Shown here: piece by piece, positions 25,664 through 34,419 of the stretch
Layout of the letters: every line of letters begins with the position of its first letter
How positions within the stretch are numbered: the stretch's first letter is position 1
From: Dechloromonas sp. Dech2017
GTDB taxonomy: Bacteria > Pseudomonadota > Gammaproteobacteria > Burkholderiales > Rhodocyclaceae
NCBI GenBank assembly: GCA_009469585.1
Contig: SSXW01000026.1
Location: 1 to 57,787 of the forward strand
Reading direction: 5' to 3'
Length of the DNA: 57,787 bases
Program-made: the position numbers and the translations under genes
The notes under the pieces: model-generated
Databases searched by the model: none
Told to the model about the DNA's origin: nothing
Seen by the model: the letters and a program-made list of their open reading frames with translations, nothing else

Positions 25664-26081
25664 GGGTGGTCTCCTTTTGGGGGCTTACATCAACACGATG
25701 TCGTACTGTTCCAAGATGAAAATACATTAGATAAATCTATCAATTACTTACCGCATCTAAACCTTGGCTTTATTGCCATTAGCTACCCATCTAGCTACCA
25801 ATCGATCGCAAGTATCGCCGTGTTTCGATTTAGGGCGCTTTCTGTCTGGTAGTACCTAGTTCAAGTTGATGCGTCTTGAACAGCCACAGAACAGTCAGTC
25901 CCATTTTACTCCACAGCCCCCGCGCCTATTCTCAAAGCGACCAGCCATCAATACAGCGACCACAAAACAAAATGTTTGTCAAGGCGCAATAACGAGTGGC
26001 TAGCTCACCTTCGGTAACCGCCCTAAACCCTCCAGAATCCGCTTCACCGTGAAACGTTACAGATAAAGGAGAACAAAGCGG
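25664..26081. other. Gene-free region with TAGCTACC repeats
   Basis: No gene is convincing here. A direct repeat TAGCTACC occurs at 25780-25787 and 25792-25799, and again at 26374-26381 after the AlpA gene. It could be a binding site for the AlpA-type regulator or part of an att region of the small element that starts at 26082. Confidence 0.3.
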
Positions 26082-26291
26082 ATGCAAAGCAAAGATCTCG
26101 CGACGTTTGATGAGTTGCCGAATGCAGCTCACGTAGACGTAAGCGTCGTAGCAGCACTCTTCGGATGCAAGACTCCAACGATTTGGGCTCGTCTGCGCCG
26201 AAACGAGTTACCGAAACCGAAAAAGTTCGGTTCTCACACTCGGTGGAATGTTGGCGAGCTGAGAACTGCGCTGAACACACAGAAATCTTAA
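26082..26291 (+). CDS. AlpA-like helix-turn-helix regulator
   Basis: A 69-residue protein with an excisionase/AlpA-type winged HTH: VDVSVVAALFGCKTPTIWAR, then NELPKPKKFGSHTRWNVGEL, matching the usual order (helix, turn, recognition helix, wing with W). AlpA proteins control excision or early genes of P4-like elements. A ribosome site AAGGAG lies 9-10 bases upstream. It is the first gene of a small three-gene element. Confidence 0.82.
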   Translation: MQSKDLATFDELPNAAHVDVSVVAALFGCKTPTIWARLRRNELPKPKKFGSHTRWNVGELRTALNTQKS

Positions 26292-26578
26292 AGGAGAAAA
26301 ACAGAACCCGCGCGACAAAAATAACTACTGAAATCGAAACATCGAAGAAAGGAGTAACTTAATAAAACTGGTTTAGCTACCGGCATAAAGTGAATCTAGG
26401 GCCCAGATCCACACATGCCAGCATTTCCAAAATCGAATCCACGTTGTGGATCGAGGTTTCGCATCATCCTTTTTTAAGGGTCAATTTTTATGAGCAATAA
26501 ACAAGCATCATCGGTTGCATCTTTTTCAACCGCTCTCCCGATTCAACAATTCTTGTTTCTTGGCAAGGGGGCTAAAAA

Positions 26579-28045
26579 ATGAATCCTCGCCAAACTGAAT
26601 TTCCATTTTACTGTCTCCCTCCCGTTGCTCAAGGATCAGGCTGGGAGCTGATTAACAACATTGGCATTCCACCAGAAATGGCTGCGGCAATAATGCTGCC
26701 ATGCATGGCTGCTTCAGTTCAGGGGAGCTTTGACGTAGAGCTAGCCCCTGGCATGCGCGTGCCGCTGTCCTTGATGACGATGATAGTTGCTCCAAGTGGG
26801 ACCGGAAAAACCCCAGCCCAAGATCGGCTTACTTCCGGCATCAAAAAATTTGAAGACGAAATGCGTGAGCAATTCGATGGCGATTGGATTCAGTACCAAT
26901 CCGCCACGGACGCCCATACAGCCGAGCGCAAAGCCATCTTGGGTCTGCTTAAGGAACAAACGAAAGCGGGTAAAGATACTGCGTACCTGCGTCAACAGCT
27001 AAGCGAGCTCGATAGTAGCGCTCCCCCCATGCCAAAGCTGGTCAAGATCATTGCCAAAAACACCACATTGGCCGGAATTGAAGATCGCCTTTCATCAAAT
27101 TGGCCGAACATCTTGGTACCCCAGGATGAAGCAGCTCATTTTCTTGAAAATCGATTCGAGGAGCAGCTCAGCGCTGCCAACTCAACTTGGTCAGGATCAC
27201 CAATCGCCGTCGACACCGGCAAACGGAAATTTTTTGTCAAAGAGCCACGCATCACCTGGCTTCTTCAGGTGCAGCCGAAAGCCTTCGAGCGATTCAAGAA
27301 AAAGCTTGGCCCCAGGCTCACGGATGAGGGATCAGCGGCACGTATGCTTTTCACCTACGTGGAACCCAGCCAGCATCAGCCAGGACCATTGGCCAATCAA
27401 CAATGGGGCGCAACTGAACAGTTCAACCAACTTTGTTATGAGCACCTTCACGCAAGCGTGAGCGAAACTGGAAAACCTGTTGCAAAAAAGGTCCTAAAAC
27501 TTGACGCCCAAGCGCACGCCTTGTTAGACCAAGAGCGTCAGCGCATCAAGACGTTGAAATGCCCGGGTGGCCCACTGTTCGAGCAACAGGAATTGTGCGC
27601 CAAAGCCCCAGATAACATTGTTCGCATCGCGGCCATTCTCCATGCCTTCAGTAACTGCATGGGTGAGATTTCTGGCCAAACCATGATGAATGCAATTGAT
27701 ATATTTACTTGGTTCGCAAACGAACAAATCCGTGTTCTGACCCCGGCGCCAAAACCTCCGCAAGAATGGTGCGATGCCAATCTGTTACTGCGTTGGTTTG
27801 CAAATTTCGTACGTACGCACAACCAGCTCTGCATTCAGAAGAATCACCTGCTGAAGCAAGGCCCTCGCGCAACCCGTAGCTCCGCACGTCTCAATGCTGC
27901 ATTGCTGCTGTTGTGGCAACAGGGGATCCTTCAAGAACACGTTCCGGAAGGATCCAAGGCCACATTCATACTCTTGCAGCCGAATGCATTCCAGCCGTAC
28001 CAAATCGCTCAATTACTCAACCAGAACCTCGCTTTTCCGACTTAA
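26579..28045 (+). CDS. DUF3987/YfjI-like P-loop protein
   Basis: A 488-residue ATPase with a Walker A motif APSGTGKT (71-78), followed by a coiled region (AERKAILGLLKEQTKAGKDT) and ILVPQDEAAHFLENRFEEQL, typical of DUF3987/YfjI helicase-like proteins from integrative elements. It probably acts in element replication. It starts at ATG 26579 after AAGGGGG. The spacing to AlpA (287 bases) holds no further gene. Confidence 0.78.
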   Translation: MNPRQTEFPFYCLPPVAQGSGWELINNIGIPPEMAAAIMLPCMAASVQGSFDVELAPGMRVPLSLMTMIVAPSGTGKTPAQDRLTSGIKKFEDEMREQFDGDWIQYQSATDAHTAERKAILGLLKEQTKAGKDTAYLRQQLSELDSSAPPMPKLVKIIAKNTTLAGIEDRLSSNWPNILVPQDEAAHFLENRFEEQLSAANSTWSGSPIAVDTGKRKFFVKEPRITWLLQVQPKAFERFKKKLGPRLTDEGSAARMLFTYVEPSQHQPGPLANQQWGATEQFNQLCYEHLHASVSETGKPVAKKVLKLDAQAHALLDQERQRIKTLKCPGGPLFEQQELCAKAPDNIVRIAAILHAFSNCMGEISGQTMMNAIDIFTWFANEQIRVLTPAPKPPQEWCDANLLLRWFANFVRTHNQLCIQKNHLLKQGPRATRSSARLNAALLLLWQQGILQEHVPEGSKATFILLQPNAFQPYQIAQLLNQNLAFPT

Positions 28046-28608
28046 GAGGTGAAACAGGTGGCTACAGCGGCGACAGTCGCCGCTGTAGCCACTATTCCCG
28101 GTGGTAGCACTGGAAATTCTGTGCAAACGGCTCACGGGACCAGGAGCGCGTGAAAAAGCTTTGCGCGACCTTAATCAACCGACCGATCACAAAACAGGCC
28201 AGCTAACCAGGTATCTCTTTTTGCCAGCGCAAATGGGGGGAGCAATTCCGGAGGCTGTCTGAAGATGCTCAAAGCCACTCTAAACACCATCATCAACTAA
28301 TGCGCCCTTGCGACAACTTCGTATGGACAAAATACCTCAACGTGCCTTGACTGGCTTGGCCATGGATTTCCGTATACAAACCAATTCAGGCAAAAAAACA
28401 AAAGCATGAATTAAGGTTAAATTAATAATATATACAATATGTATTATTAACCCGTATCACAGCTTATCCAAAACCATGTTCATCCAAACAATGTAACAAC
28501 AACCCACCATTACCGTTTGAGGTATCGTATTTCTATGGCGAGTAATTTTTCAATGATTCCGTATACATAGTTTGGCAAATTCGCCAGACATTAAACGGGA
28601 GTATTGAA
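28046..28608. other. Gene-free region with an AT-rich 13-base palindrome
   Basis: The main structure is a palindrome at 28422-28450 with arms TTAATAATATATA and TATGTATTATTAA separated by CAA; 12 of 13 arm bases pair. It lies about 160 bases before the Gp2-like gene and could be an operator or an origin-like element. Just after DUF3987, a GC-rich mirror (CAGCGGCGACAGTCGCCGCTG, about 28067-28087) forms a hairpin that may terminate transcription. Confidence 0.45.
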
Positions 28609-29295
28609 ATGGACGAAACAAGAAACAACAAGCACATGGTTAAGAGCACCTCGACATATATCGACCAACTCCTGGAAAACCATTCAAAGATTCAAGTGAT
28701 CCGACTGGATTTGAGCTATAAGAAGGAACATGCCAGAAAGGCATCACTGGAAAATATCAACCAGGATTTCACACACTTGCTCAACAATCGTCGGACTAAG
28801 CCTTCCATTTTCGAGAACATGGTCGGTTACATCGCCAAGCGGGAATATACGGAAGACAAAGGACCGCATATCCACAGCGTCTTCATCTACGACGGACAGA
28901 AGATCCGTAAGGATGCCCACATGGGTGATCAAATTGGCCAGTACTGGAAGAACGAAATTACCGACGGCAAGGGCATCTACCACAACTGCAACCGCGAGAA
29001 GGACACGTATGCCGAATGCGCTCTAGGGCTGATTGAGCATACGGATGACACAAAGCGCACCGTGCTGAAGGAAAAGGCTATCGCCTACCTTTGCAAGGAA
29101 GAGCAAAGCATCGATCCGCTCAAGCAATCCGGTTCCGAACGTTCATTTACCCGTGGCATTGCGCCTCGGAAAAAGAGCCAGGCTGGGAGACCTCGCCAGG
29201 GTGATTCTGTCGGAGGGGATACCGGCGATACGCAGGACGATGAGAGCAGTAGTTTAGATGGCCACGATGCTTCAAATGAGAAGATTCTGAACTGA
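28609..29295 (+). CDS. Inovirus Gp2-like / YagK-YfjJ protein
   Basis: A 228-residue protein whose middle resembles the YagK/YfjJ C-terminal or inovirus Gp2 domain. Features are IQVIRLDLSYKKEHARKASL, then GPHIHSVFIYDGQKIRKDAH (His-x-His, rolling-circle-Rep-like), MGDQIGQYWKNEI and KAIAYLCKEEQSI. The C-terminal 60 residues are hydrophilic and disordered. Relatives act in replication of filamentous-phage satellites or P4-like elements. GGGAG precedes ATG 28609. With AlpA and DUF3987 it makes a compact element with no integrase. Confidence 0.7.
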   Translation: MDETRNNKHMVKSTSTYIDQLLENHSKIQVIRLDLSYKKEHARKASLENINQDFTHLLNNRRTKPSIFENMVGYIAKREYTEDKGPHIHSVFIYDGQKIRKDAHMGDQIGQYWKNEITDGKGIYHNCNREKDTYAECALGLIEHTDDTKRTVLKEKAIAYLCKEEQSIDPLKQSGSERSFTRGIAPRKKSQAGRPRQGDSVGGDTGDTQDDESSSLDGHDASNEKILN

Positions 29296-29782
29296 TTGGC
29301 TATGTGACGACGGCACTTGGCTTCGACAGCGAGGCCAAGTCTGCAGAGCAAAAGTAAAGTCGGTAGGGTGCAATAGGAGTCTGGAAGTCGGCCAGAGCGG
29401 ACGGTGAAGCTGCATTTCATGAACGACCGCTGAACAGCCGCAGCGGAAATTCGAGCTACTTCCCTACACCACTCCGTTTGCCATTATCCCCAGTGGGTCA
29501 GCTATTCGGCATAGTAACCAATCGTCTGATCCAGATTACGCAAACCTCGAGATGCTGCGTTTAGCGTCCCGACAATATCTATTGGCCCTGAACGCCGATC
29601 AATAGCAAATATCCTGCTCACGATATTGTCTTGCAGCAACGCCCGGCTTCGGTCATTTTCTTCGCAATGGTCGATACCCCTGACAAAACCAATCATTTCC
29701 CCATAATTGATTGACGATAATCCTACCGATCGCACTTGGACGGCTGCTAACCTGACCGTCATCAAAACCAGTCGAGCCGATC
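29296..29782. other. Gene-free stretch before the TetR gene
   Basis: A minus-strand open frame of 96 codons (29502-29792) overlaps the TetR start and has no recognised homology or clear ribosome site. I do not call it. No other feature is seen. Confidence 0.3.
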
Positions 29783-30415
29783 GTGGAAACATCCAACGCT
29801 AACGCCCCCCTTCGCAGCCGCCTGATCAAGGCGGCGCTGGATTGCTTCCTCGCTAACGATTATCACAAGGTCAGCACCCGCCGCATTGCCGAATGCGCTG
29901 GCGCCAACGTGTCGATGATCCGCTACTACTTCGGCAGCAAGGAAGGGCTCTACGAGGAGATGATCCGCGAGACCCTGAGCCCGCTGCTCGACGTTCTTGA
30001 TGGGCAGCTACTCGCCTCGACGGCCGGTTTCGCGGATTTCCTCGGACTGTATTACCGGACCATGTCGGCCCGCCCGGAATTCCCTAAGCTGATTCTCAAG
30101 GTGCTAGCACTCCGCCACGGGCCGGGCCGCCGTTTCATCCAACAGCTACTTGAGCGCGGACGCACCCGCGGCGCAGGCAAGGTCGCCGAGTTAAAGACGC
30201 ACGGGCAGATCGCAGCGGCCATCGATCCTGACATCCTGCGCCTGGCCTTTGTCAGCCTGGCCATGACACCCATGCTGCTCAAGGAAATCTTCGAGGAACA
30301 GATGGAGCGTCCCATGGACGAGGCCTTTCTGCATAACCTGGCAGCGTTCAACGGCCATCTGTTCGCCGCCGGCCTGGCGCCGTCTGTCTCTGGCAAGGAA
30401 GGAGAAAAACCATGA
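29783..30415 (+). CDS. TetR-family regulator
   Basis: A 210-residue regulator. The HTH occupies about residues 10-60 (RLIKAALDCFLANDYHKVST; NVSMIRYYFGSKEGLYEEMI). A helical ligand domain similar to the CerR/YbiH type follows, with PEFPKLILKVLALRHGPGRR. It overlaps the next gene by 4 bases (ATGA), so it is co-transcribed with the methyltransferase, which it may regulate. Confidence 0.88.
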   Translation: METSNANAPLRSRLIKAALDCFLANDYHKVSTRRIAECAGANVSMIRYYFGSKEGLYEEMIRETLSPLLDVLDGQLLASTAGFADFLGLYYRTMSARPEFPKLILKVLALRHGPGRRFIQQLLERGRTRGAGKVAELKTHGQIAAAIDPDILRLAFVSLAMTPMLLKEIFEEQMERPMDEAFLHNLAAFNGHLFAAGLAPSVSGKEGEKP

Positions 30416-31524
30416 CGCTGCAAATGAATACCGGAGCGGTACGCCGATTCGCCAAGGCCATGAAATTCGGCGCCTGGTTGCAGTCGATTCCCGGCAAACT
30501 GACGCCTGCGCCTTTCCGGCTCGTCCAGATCGGTTCTGCCTACTGGCAATCGCGGGCGCTCTTCGTGGCAGCGCGACTCGATGTTGCCACGCATCTTGGG
30601 GAAGAGTGCCTGAGCGCAGCTGAACTCGCCGGGCGCCTTGGTGCAAGTGGCGATGCGCTCGGACGCCTGATGCGCCTGCTCGCAGCAATTGGCGTATTCG
30701 AAGAAACGGCACCCATGGTTTTCCGCAACAACAAGCTCTCCCATTACCTGCACAGTGACGATCCGCACAGCGTTCGCGCCATGATCCTGCTGCACAACTC
30801 CGAAACCATGAGCCGCCCCTGGTTCGAGCAACTAGAAGCCGGCATCCGCAGCGGCACGCCGCCCTTCCTGCTCGCCCATGAGGAGGAACTGTTCGATTAT
30901 CTCGACCATCATGCCGATTTCGACCGGCTTTTCTCGGGCGCTATGGATAGCGTCGAAAGCCTGGCCGGCAAAGGGTTTGCCACCGATATGGACTGGGGCC
31001 GGTTTGACCGGCTGATCGACCTAGGCGGCTCGCGAGGCAGCAAGGCACTGGCCATCGTGCAACGCCATCCCGGACTGTCCGCGCTGGTGGTAGACCGCCC
31101 GCAGGTCGTCGAGGAAGCCCAACGCTACTGGGCCAATCACCCGGCACAAGGAGTCGAGCGCCTGCATTTTGAGGCCGGATACCTGCTCGATAGCATTCCC
31201 GCCGCCACTGGTCCGTGGGATATCTATCTGCTTTCGGCCGTCCTGCATGCCTTCGACGATGCGACCTGCGTGCGGCTCATGCGCCAGCTCCGTGCCGCCA
31301 TGGGCGACAGTGGCGCCCGCGCGGCAGTGCTGGAAATGGTCGTACCGGAAACCGGCGCTGATGTCGCCAGCGCATCATTCGACATGCAGATGTTCGTCGG
31401 GTGCCGCGGGCGAGAACGGACGCTCAGTGAATGGAAATCGCTCATTCAGGCCGGCGGGCTGGCGCTCGAAGAAGTCGTTGGGCTGCGCTCGCTCGGCAGC
31501 ATTCTGGTCCTGCGCTCTACCTGA
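30412..31524 (+). CDS. SAM-dependent O-methyltransferase (PF00891-like)
   Basis: A 370-residue protein. It has an N-terminal winged-helix dimerisation domain (LSAAELAGRLGASGDALGRL) and a Rossmann methyltransferase core with motif I LIDLGGSRG, then LSALVVDRPQVVEEAQ. The domain order matches the hydroxyneurosporene/hydroxyindole O-methyltransferase group. The substrate is not evident from neighbours. It is coupled to the TetR gene upstream. Confidence 0.82.
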   Translation: MTLQMNTGAVRRFAKAMKFGAWLQSIPGKLTPAPFRLVQIGSAYWQSRALFVAARLDVATHLGEECLSAAELAGRLGASGDALGRLMRLLAAIGVFEETAPMVFRNNKLSHYLHSDDPHSVRAMILLHNSETMSRPWFEQLEAGIRSGTPPFLLAHEEELFDYLDHHADFDRLFSGAMDSVESLAGKGFATDMDWGRFDRLIDLGGSRGSKALAIVQRHPGLSALVVDRPQVVEEAQRYWANHPAQGVERLHFEAGYLLDSIPAATGPWDIYLLSAVLHAFDDATCVRLMRQLRAAMGDSGARAAVLEMVVPETGADVASASFDMQMFVGCRGRERTLSEWKSLIQAGGLALEEVVGLRSLGSILVLRST

Positions 31525-31594
31525 ACAATCGGCAGCTTCCAGAAATTGGCATGACGTCTCGTTGCACGCCCGTTTCGCGGAAGCTGCCATGGAT

Positions 31595-32464
31595 CTACGA
31601 CTTCAGAGGCAGGTAGATATCGGTCACCAGTTCATGCTCAGGTGTTTCCGGCATCAAGTTGAGGTAATGGAAATAGAGCGGAAAATCACGCAGCTCCTCG
31701 CCACTCTCCGGTAACCAGTTGCGGTAGAGCGGGTAGATACTCTCGCCAATCCTAGTGTGGGAGCCGTTATGCCGCACCCGCGCGCAACGGCCGCCGGGAA
31801 TGTATTTCGTGATCACGCCCTGCGGGTTGGCCGGCACCTCGTCATGCACTTCTCCGCAGATATCGAACCGGAAGTCTGCAGGTTCGCAGGTGTCCGGGTT
31901 GTCGTAGACAATGCCGAAGGACCGGCTGCTGTTCTTTGGCGAAAGACCGCTCGCCTTTCGCCAGTCAATGAATTGGCCGACAGAGTCATTGACCCTTTCC
32001 GTCGGGCCGCGATGCTCCATGACGGCGACACGGGTGGTTTTAAAATCGACGATCTCGACTTGCACGGTTTGTTTCCTTTCCGGGATACGGAAGCGATAGC
32101 GGTCATGCCAGGATTCCCAGTCCGGTTGCCGCCTGAATGCGGAGGGCGACTGGCCGAAGGTGTTCCTGAAGGCGCGCGTAAACGATTCCGGGTTTTCGAA
32201 GCCGGCGTCCAGGGCGATGTCGATGATTTTGTCCTGGCGACTGAAAGCGAGCCGATAACTGGCCTGCCGCAGACGCAGCAACTGGATGTAACGACCAACG
32301 CTGGTACCGACGTATTCGGCAAATTGCCGATGGAAGTGAAACTTGGAGAAATTGGCGACCTGGCTCAGAAGTTCCGTGCTCAGCGTTTCGCCCAGGTTGG
32401 ACTCGATATGGTCGAGCACTTTCGCGAAGCGCCTTGCGTATTTTTCAGCCTGTGTGTTGCTCAT
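31595..32464 (-). CDS. AraC-family regulator with GyrI-like effector domain
   Basis: A 289-residue protein starting at ATG 32464 (MSNTQAEKYARRF). The frame is open 27 bases further upstream, but this start is family-typical. The AraC double HTH covers residues 10-110 (LSQVANFSKFHFHRQFAEYV; ALDAGFENPESFTRAFRNTF). A GyrI/SbmC-like ligand-binding domain (about 135-285) includes TTRVAVMEHRGPTERVNDSV and GGRCARVRHNGSH. Such Rob/SoxS-type fusions respond to small hydrophobic or cationic compounds. The target is unknown. Confidence 0.88.
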   Translation of the reverse strand: MSNTQAEKYARRFAKVLDHIESNLGETLSTELLSQVANFSKFHFHRQFAEYVGTSVGRYIQLLRLRQASYRLAFSRQDKIIDIALDAGFENPESFTRAFRNTFGQSPSAFRRQPDWESWHDRYRFRIPERKQTVQVEIVDFKTTRVAVMEHRGPTERVNDSVGQFIDWRKASGLSPKNSSRSFGIVYDNPDTCEPADFRFDICGEVHDEVPANPQGVITKYIPGGRCARVRHNGSHTRIGESIYPLYRNWLPESGEELRDFPLYFHYLNLMPETPEHELVTDIYLPLKS

Positions 32465-32549
32465 CTTTAATCCTCGGTTCACAGCGCACACTATGCGCGG
32501 GACGCGCCGACAAATCCTGACCGCAATTGCTCTATCTACCGGCGAATCT

Positions 32550-32840
32550 TCAATGGGCAGGAAGCAGTTGCGCGAGTTTGCCCAGGATGATGGTTTCCTG
32601 TTGCTTGACGACAGCGTTTGGCTCCGCTTCCGCCCGATGCAGTAGCGGGCCTATGCTGGGCAGTTCCGGCATGCCTGACAAAATCTGCAGATTGCCCGGC
32701 AGACCGGCCGGGTCAGGATCGTGATGCCGAACCCAGCTCCACCGCTGCCAATATTCCGCTCAGGCTGGCGCTGGTATCGGCCAGGGGCGGACGGTCGCCT
32801 GTCTTTATCAGCACCCATTTGAATGACTGGTTAGGCTGAT
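32550..32840 (-). pseudogene. LysR-type regulator, C-terminal remnant
   Basis: The minus strand encodes the end of a LysR substrate-binding domain (TGDRPPLADTSASLSGILAA, then after a frameshift AGLPGNLQILSGMPELPSIG and ILGKLAQLLPAH, stop). A frame change near 32720 and absence of the DNA-binding N-terminus make it a relic. It is placed between the AraC gene and the accessory denitrification region, suggesting the boundary of an insertion. Confidence 0.6.
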
Positions 32841-33080
32841 ACCCGCCGCAACGCCTACACGATAAACTCTGATACATCAGTTCCTTAAGTATCGCTCAGT
32901 GCATAACAAAAATTGAAAGAATAACCAATATGGGTTATGCCAAGGATGCTTGAACTTGGGCTGAAAATATCTTCGGTAGGCGGACTCAACAAGCAACGGA
33001 AACCCGTCTTGGCTTTAAGCTTGCGTTAAGATTAGTTGACTATATTGGTTGGGTATTGCACCCATGAAATAGGAGACCCG

Positions 33081-33563
33081 ATGAAAACCATATTCGCCGT
33101 AGTTCTGACTGCCATTGCGCTTGGAGCTTCGCCCAATATCCTCGCAGCTGAAAGTGCCGCACACAACCATAGCCATGGGAGTGTCGAACCGACAAAGCTC
33201 CACCTTAACGTTGGAAAAAAATGGGCAACTGATGAGCCGCTGCGTCAGGCTATGAACGACATCAATCAAGCGATGGCGAAGGCAATACCGGCGATTCACA
33301 AGAATCAATACGGCAACGACGACTATCAAGCATTAGCGACGACAATCAGTGAAAAGGTGGCCTATGCAATTCAGAATTGCAAACTCGAGCCCCAGGCTGA
33401 TGCGATGCTTCACTTGGTTATTGCAGACCTGATGGAAGGCGCCGAGACCATGAGAGGAAAAACTTCAAAGTCGCGCCACGATGGCGCGGTGCAAGCACTT
33501 GAAGCTCTGAAGGCATATGGAAAATATTTCCAGCATACGGGTTGGAAAGCCGCCAAAGGCTGA
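33081..33563 (+). CDS. His-rich periplasmic helical protein, copy A
   Basis: A 160-residue exported protein with a signal peptide (MKTIFAVVLTAIALGASP) and a histidine-rich mature N-terminus (HNHSHG), good for metal binding. The helical body resembles a four-helix bundle, with conserved LRQAMNDINQAMAKAIPAIH and NCKLEPQADAMLHLVIADLM. It ends KAYGKYFQHTGW. A paralogue lies at 46067, sharing INQAMA, IHK, CKL, RHDGA and YFQH positions. AGGAGACCC precedes ATG 33081. No named family is recognised; cytochrome c'-like bundles have similar shape, but CxxCH is absent. Confidence 0.6.
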   Translation: MKTIFAVVLTAIALGASPNILAAESAAHNHSHGSVEPTKLHLNVGKKWATDEPLRQAMNDINQAMAKAIPAIHKNQYGNDDYQALATTISEKVAYAIQNCKLEPQADAMLHLVIADLMEGAETMRGKTSKSRHDGAVQALEALKAYGKYFQHTGWKAAKG

Positions 33564-33713
33564 AGAATCATGATGCGCCAGGGATGAACTCTGATTAACT
33601 AGTCATCTGCAAATGGTTAGCCACCAATACTTGCGGCCAGGAGAGGCGGGCAAAACGGGCGCAGCATCTGATTTCGCTTGAAATAGGGCATTGTCTGCCC
33701 GCCTATCTGAGAC

Positions 33714-34418
33714 TCAGCTCAGAGCCTGGCCTTTTTCTTCAAAGGTTTTGCCATCGCGAATGTGGTAAATCCGCTTGAAGGTAGGAATGATTTTCTCATC
33801 GTGGGTCACCACGATGATGGCCGTATTGAACTGCTGCGCCATCTGGTTGAGGATGCGCACGACACTCAAGGCGCGTTCGCTGTCCAAAGGTGCGGTCGGC
33901 TCATCGGCGAGGATGACGGGCGGCTGATTCGCCAGGGCCCGGGCAATTGCCACGCGTTGTTGCTCCCCTCCCGACAGTTGCGATGGCTGGGCCTTGGCGC
34001 GGTGCCCGACATCAAGCGCTTCAAGCAACTCGAGTGCACGCTTTCTCGATTCCCCATTCGGTCTGCCTGCCAGCATGGGTAACAGGGCCACATTGTCGAT
34101 GACATCGAGGAATGGAATCAGGTAGGGGGCCTGAAATACGAACCCGATTCGGTCGCGGCGCAAGGCGCGCAGGTCCGGAATCTTCCAGCCATTGTCGTAG
34201 ATGACCTCATCACCCAGGGTCATCTTGCCGGTTGTCGGCTCAATCACCGCGCCCAGGCATTTGAGCAAGGTGCTTTTTCCGGAACCAGAGGGGCCAATCA
34301 AGCCAACCACCTCTCCTGGGGCGACGGTCATATTGACATCTTTCAAGGCGTCGACTGCGGTATCGCCCTCACCGTAGCGCTTGCTCAAACCTTCGATACG
34401 AATGCCGAAACCGTCCAT
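33714..34418 (-). CDS. ABC transporter ATP-binding protein (DevA/MacB-type), copy A
   Basis: The nucleotide-binding subunit of a small exporter. Walker A is GPSGSGKST, the signature is LSGGEQQRVAIARAL, Walker B is VILADEP, and the H-loop is VVTHDEK. GGAGG leads to ATG 34418 (MDGFGI), one base after the permease stop, so I choose this over the ATG 12 bases upstream. Last gene of tetR-MFP-permease-ATPase. Its twin at 51630 differs at scattered positions. Confidence 0.92.
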   Translation of the reverse strand: MDGFGIRIEGLSKRYGEGDTAVDALKDVNMTVAPGEVVGLIGPSGSGKSTLLKCLGAVIEPTTGKMTLGDEVIYDNGWKIPDLRALRRDRIGFVFQAPYLIPFLDVIDNVALLPMLAGRPNGESRKRALELLEALDVGHRAKAQPSQLSGGEQQRVAIARALANQPPVILADEPTAPLDSERALSVVRILNQMAQQFNTAIIVVTHDEKIIPTFKRIYHIRDGKTFEEKGQALS

Positions 34419-34419
34419 C

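Noticed and set aside
24049..25852. Two long plus-strand frames over tRNA, proQ and the hydrolase
   Set aside because: They are antisense to proQ and dienelactone hydrolase and cross the tRNA terminator; no family features.
29502..29792. 96-codon minus-strand frame
   Set aside because: It overlaps the TetR start and lacks a ribosome site and recognisable domain, though its C-terminal half looks protein-like; left uncalled.
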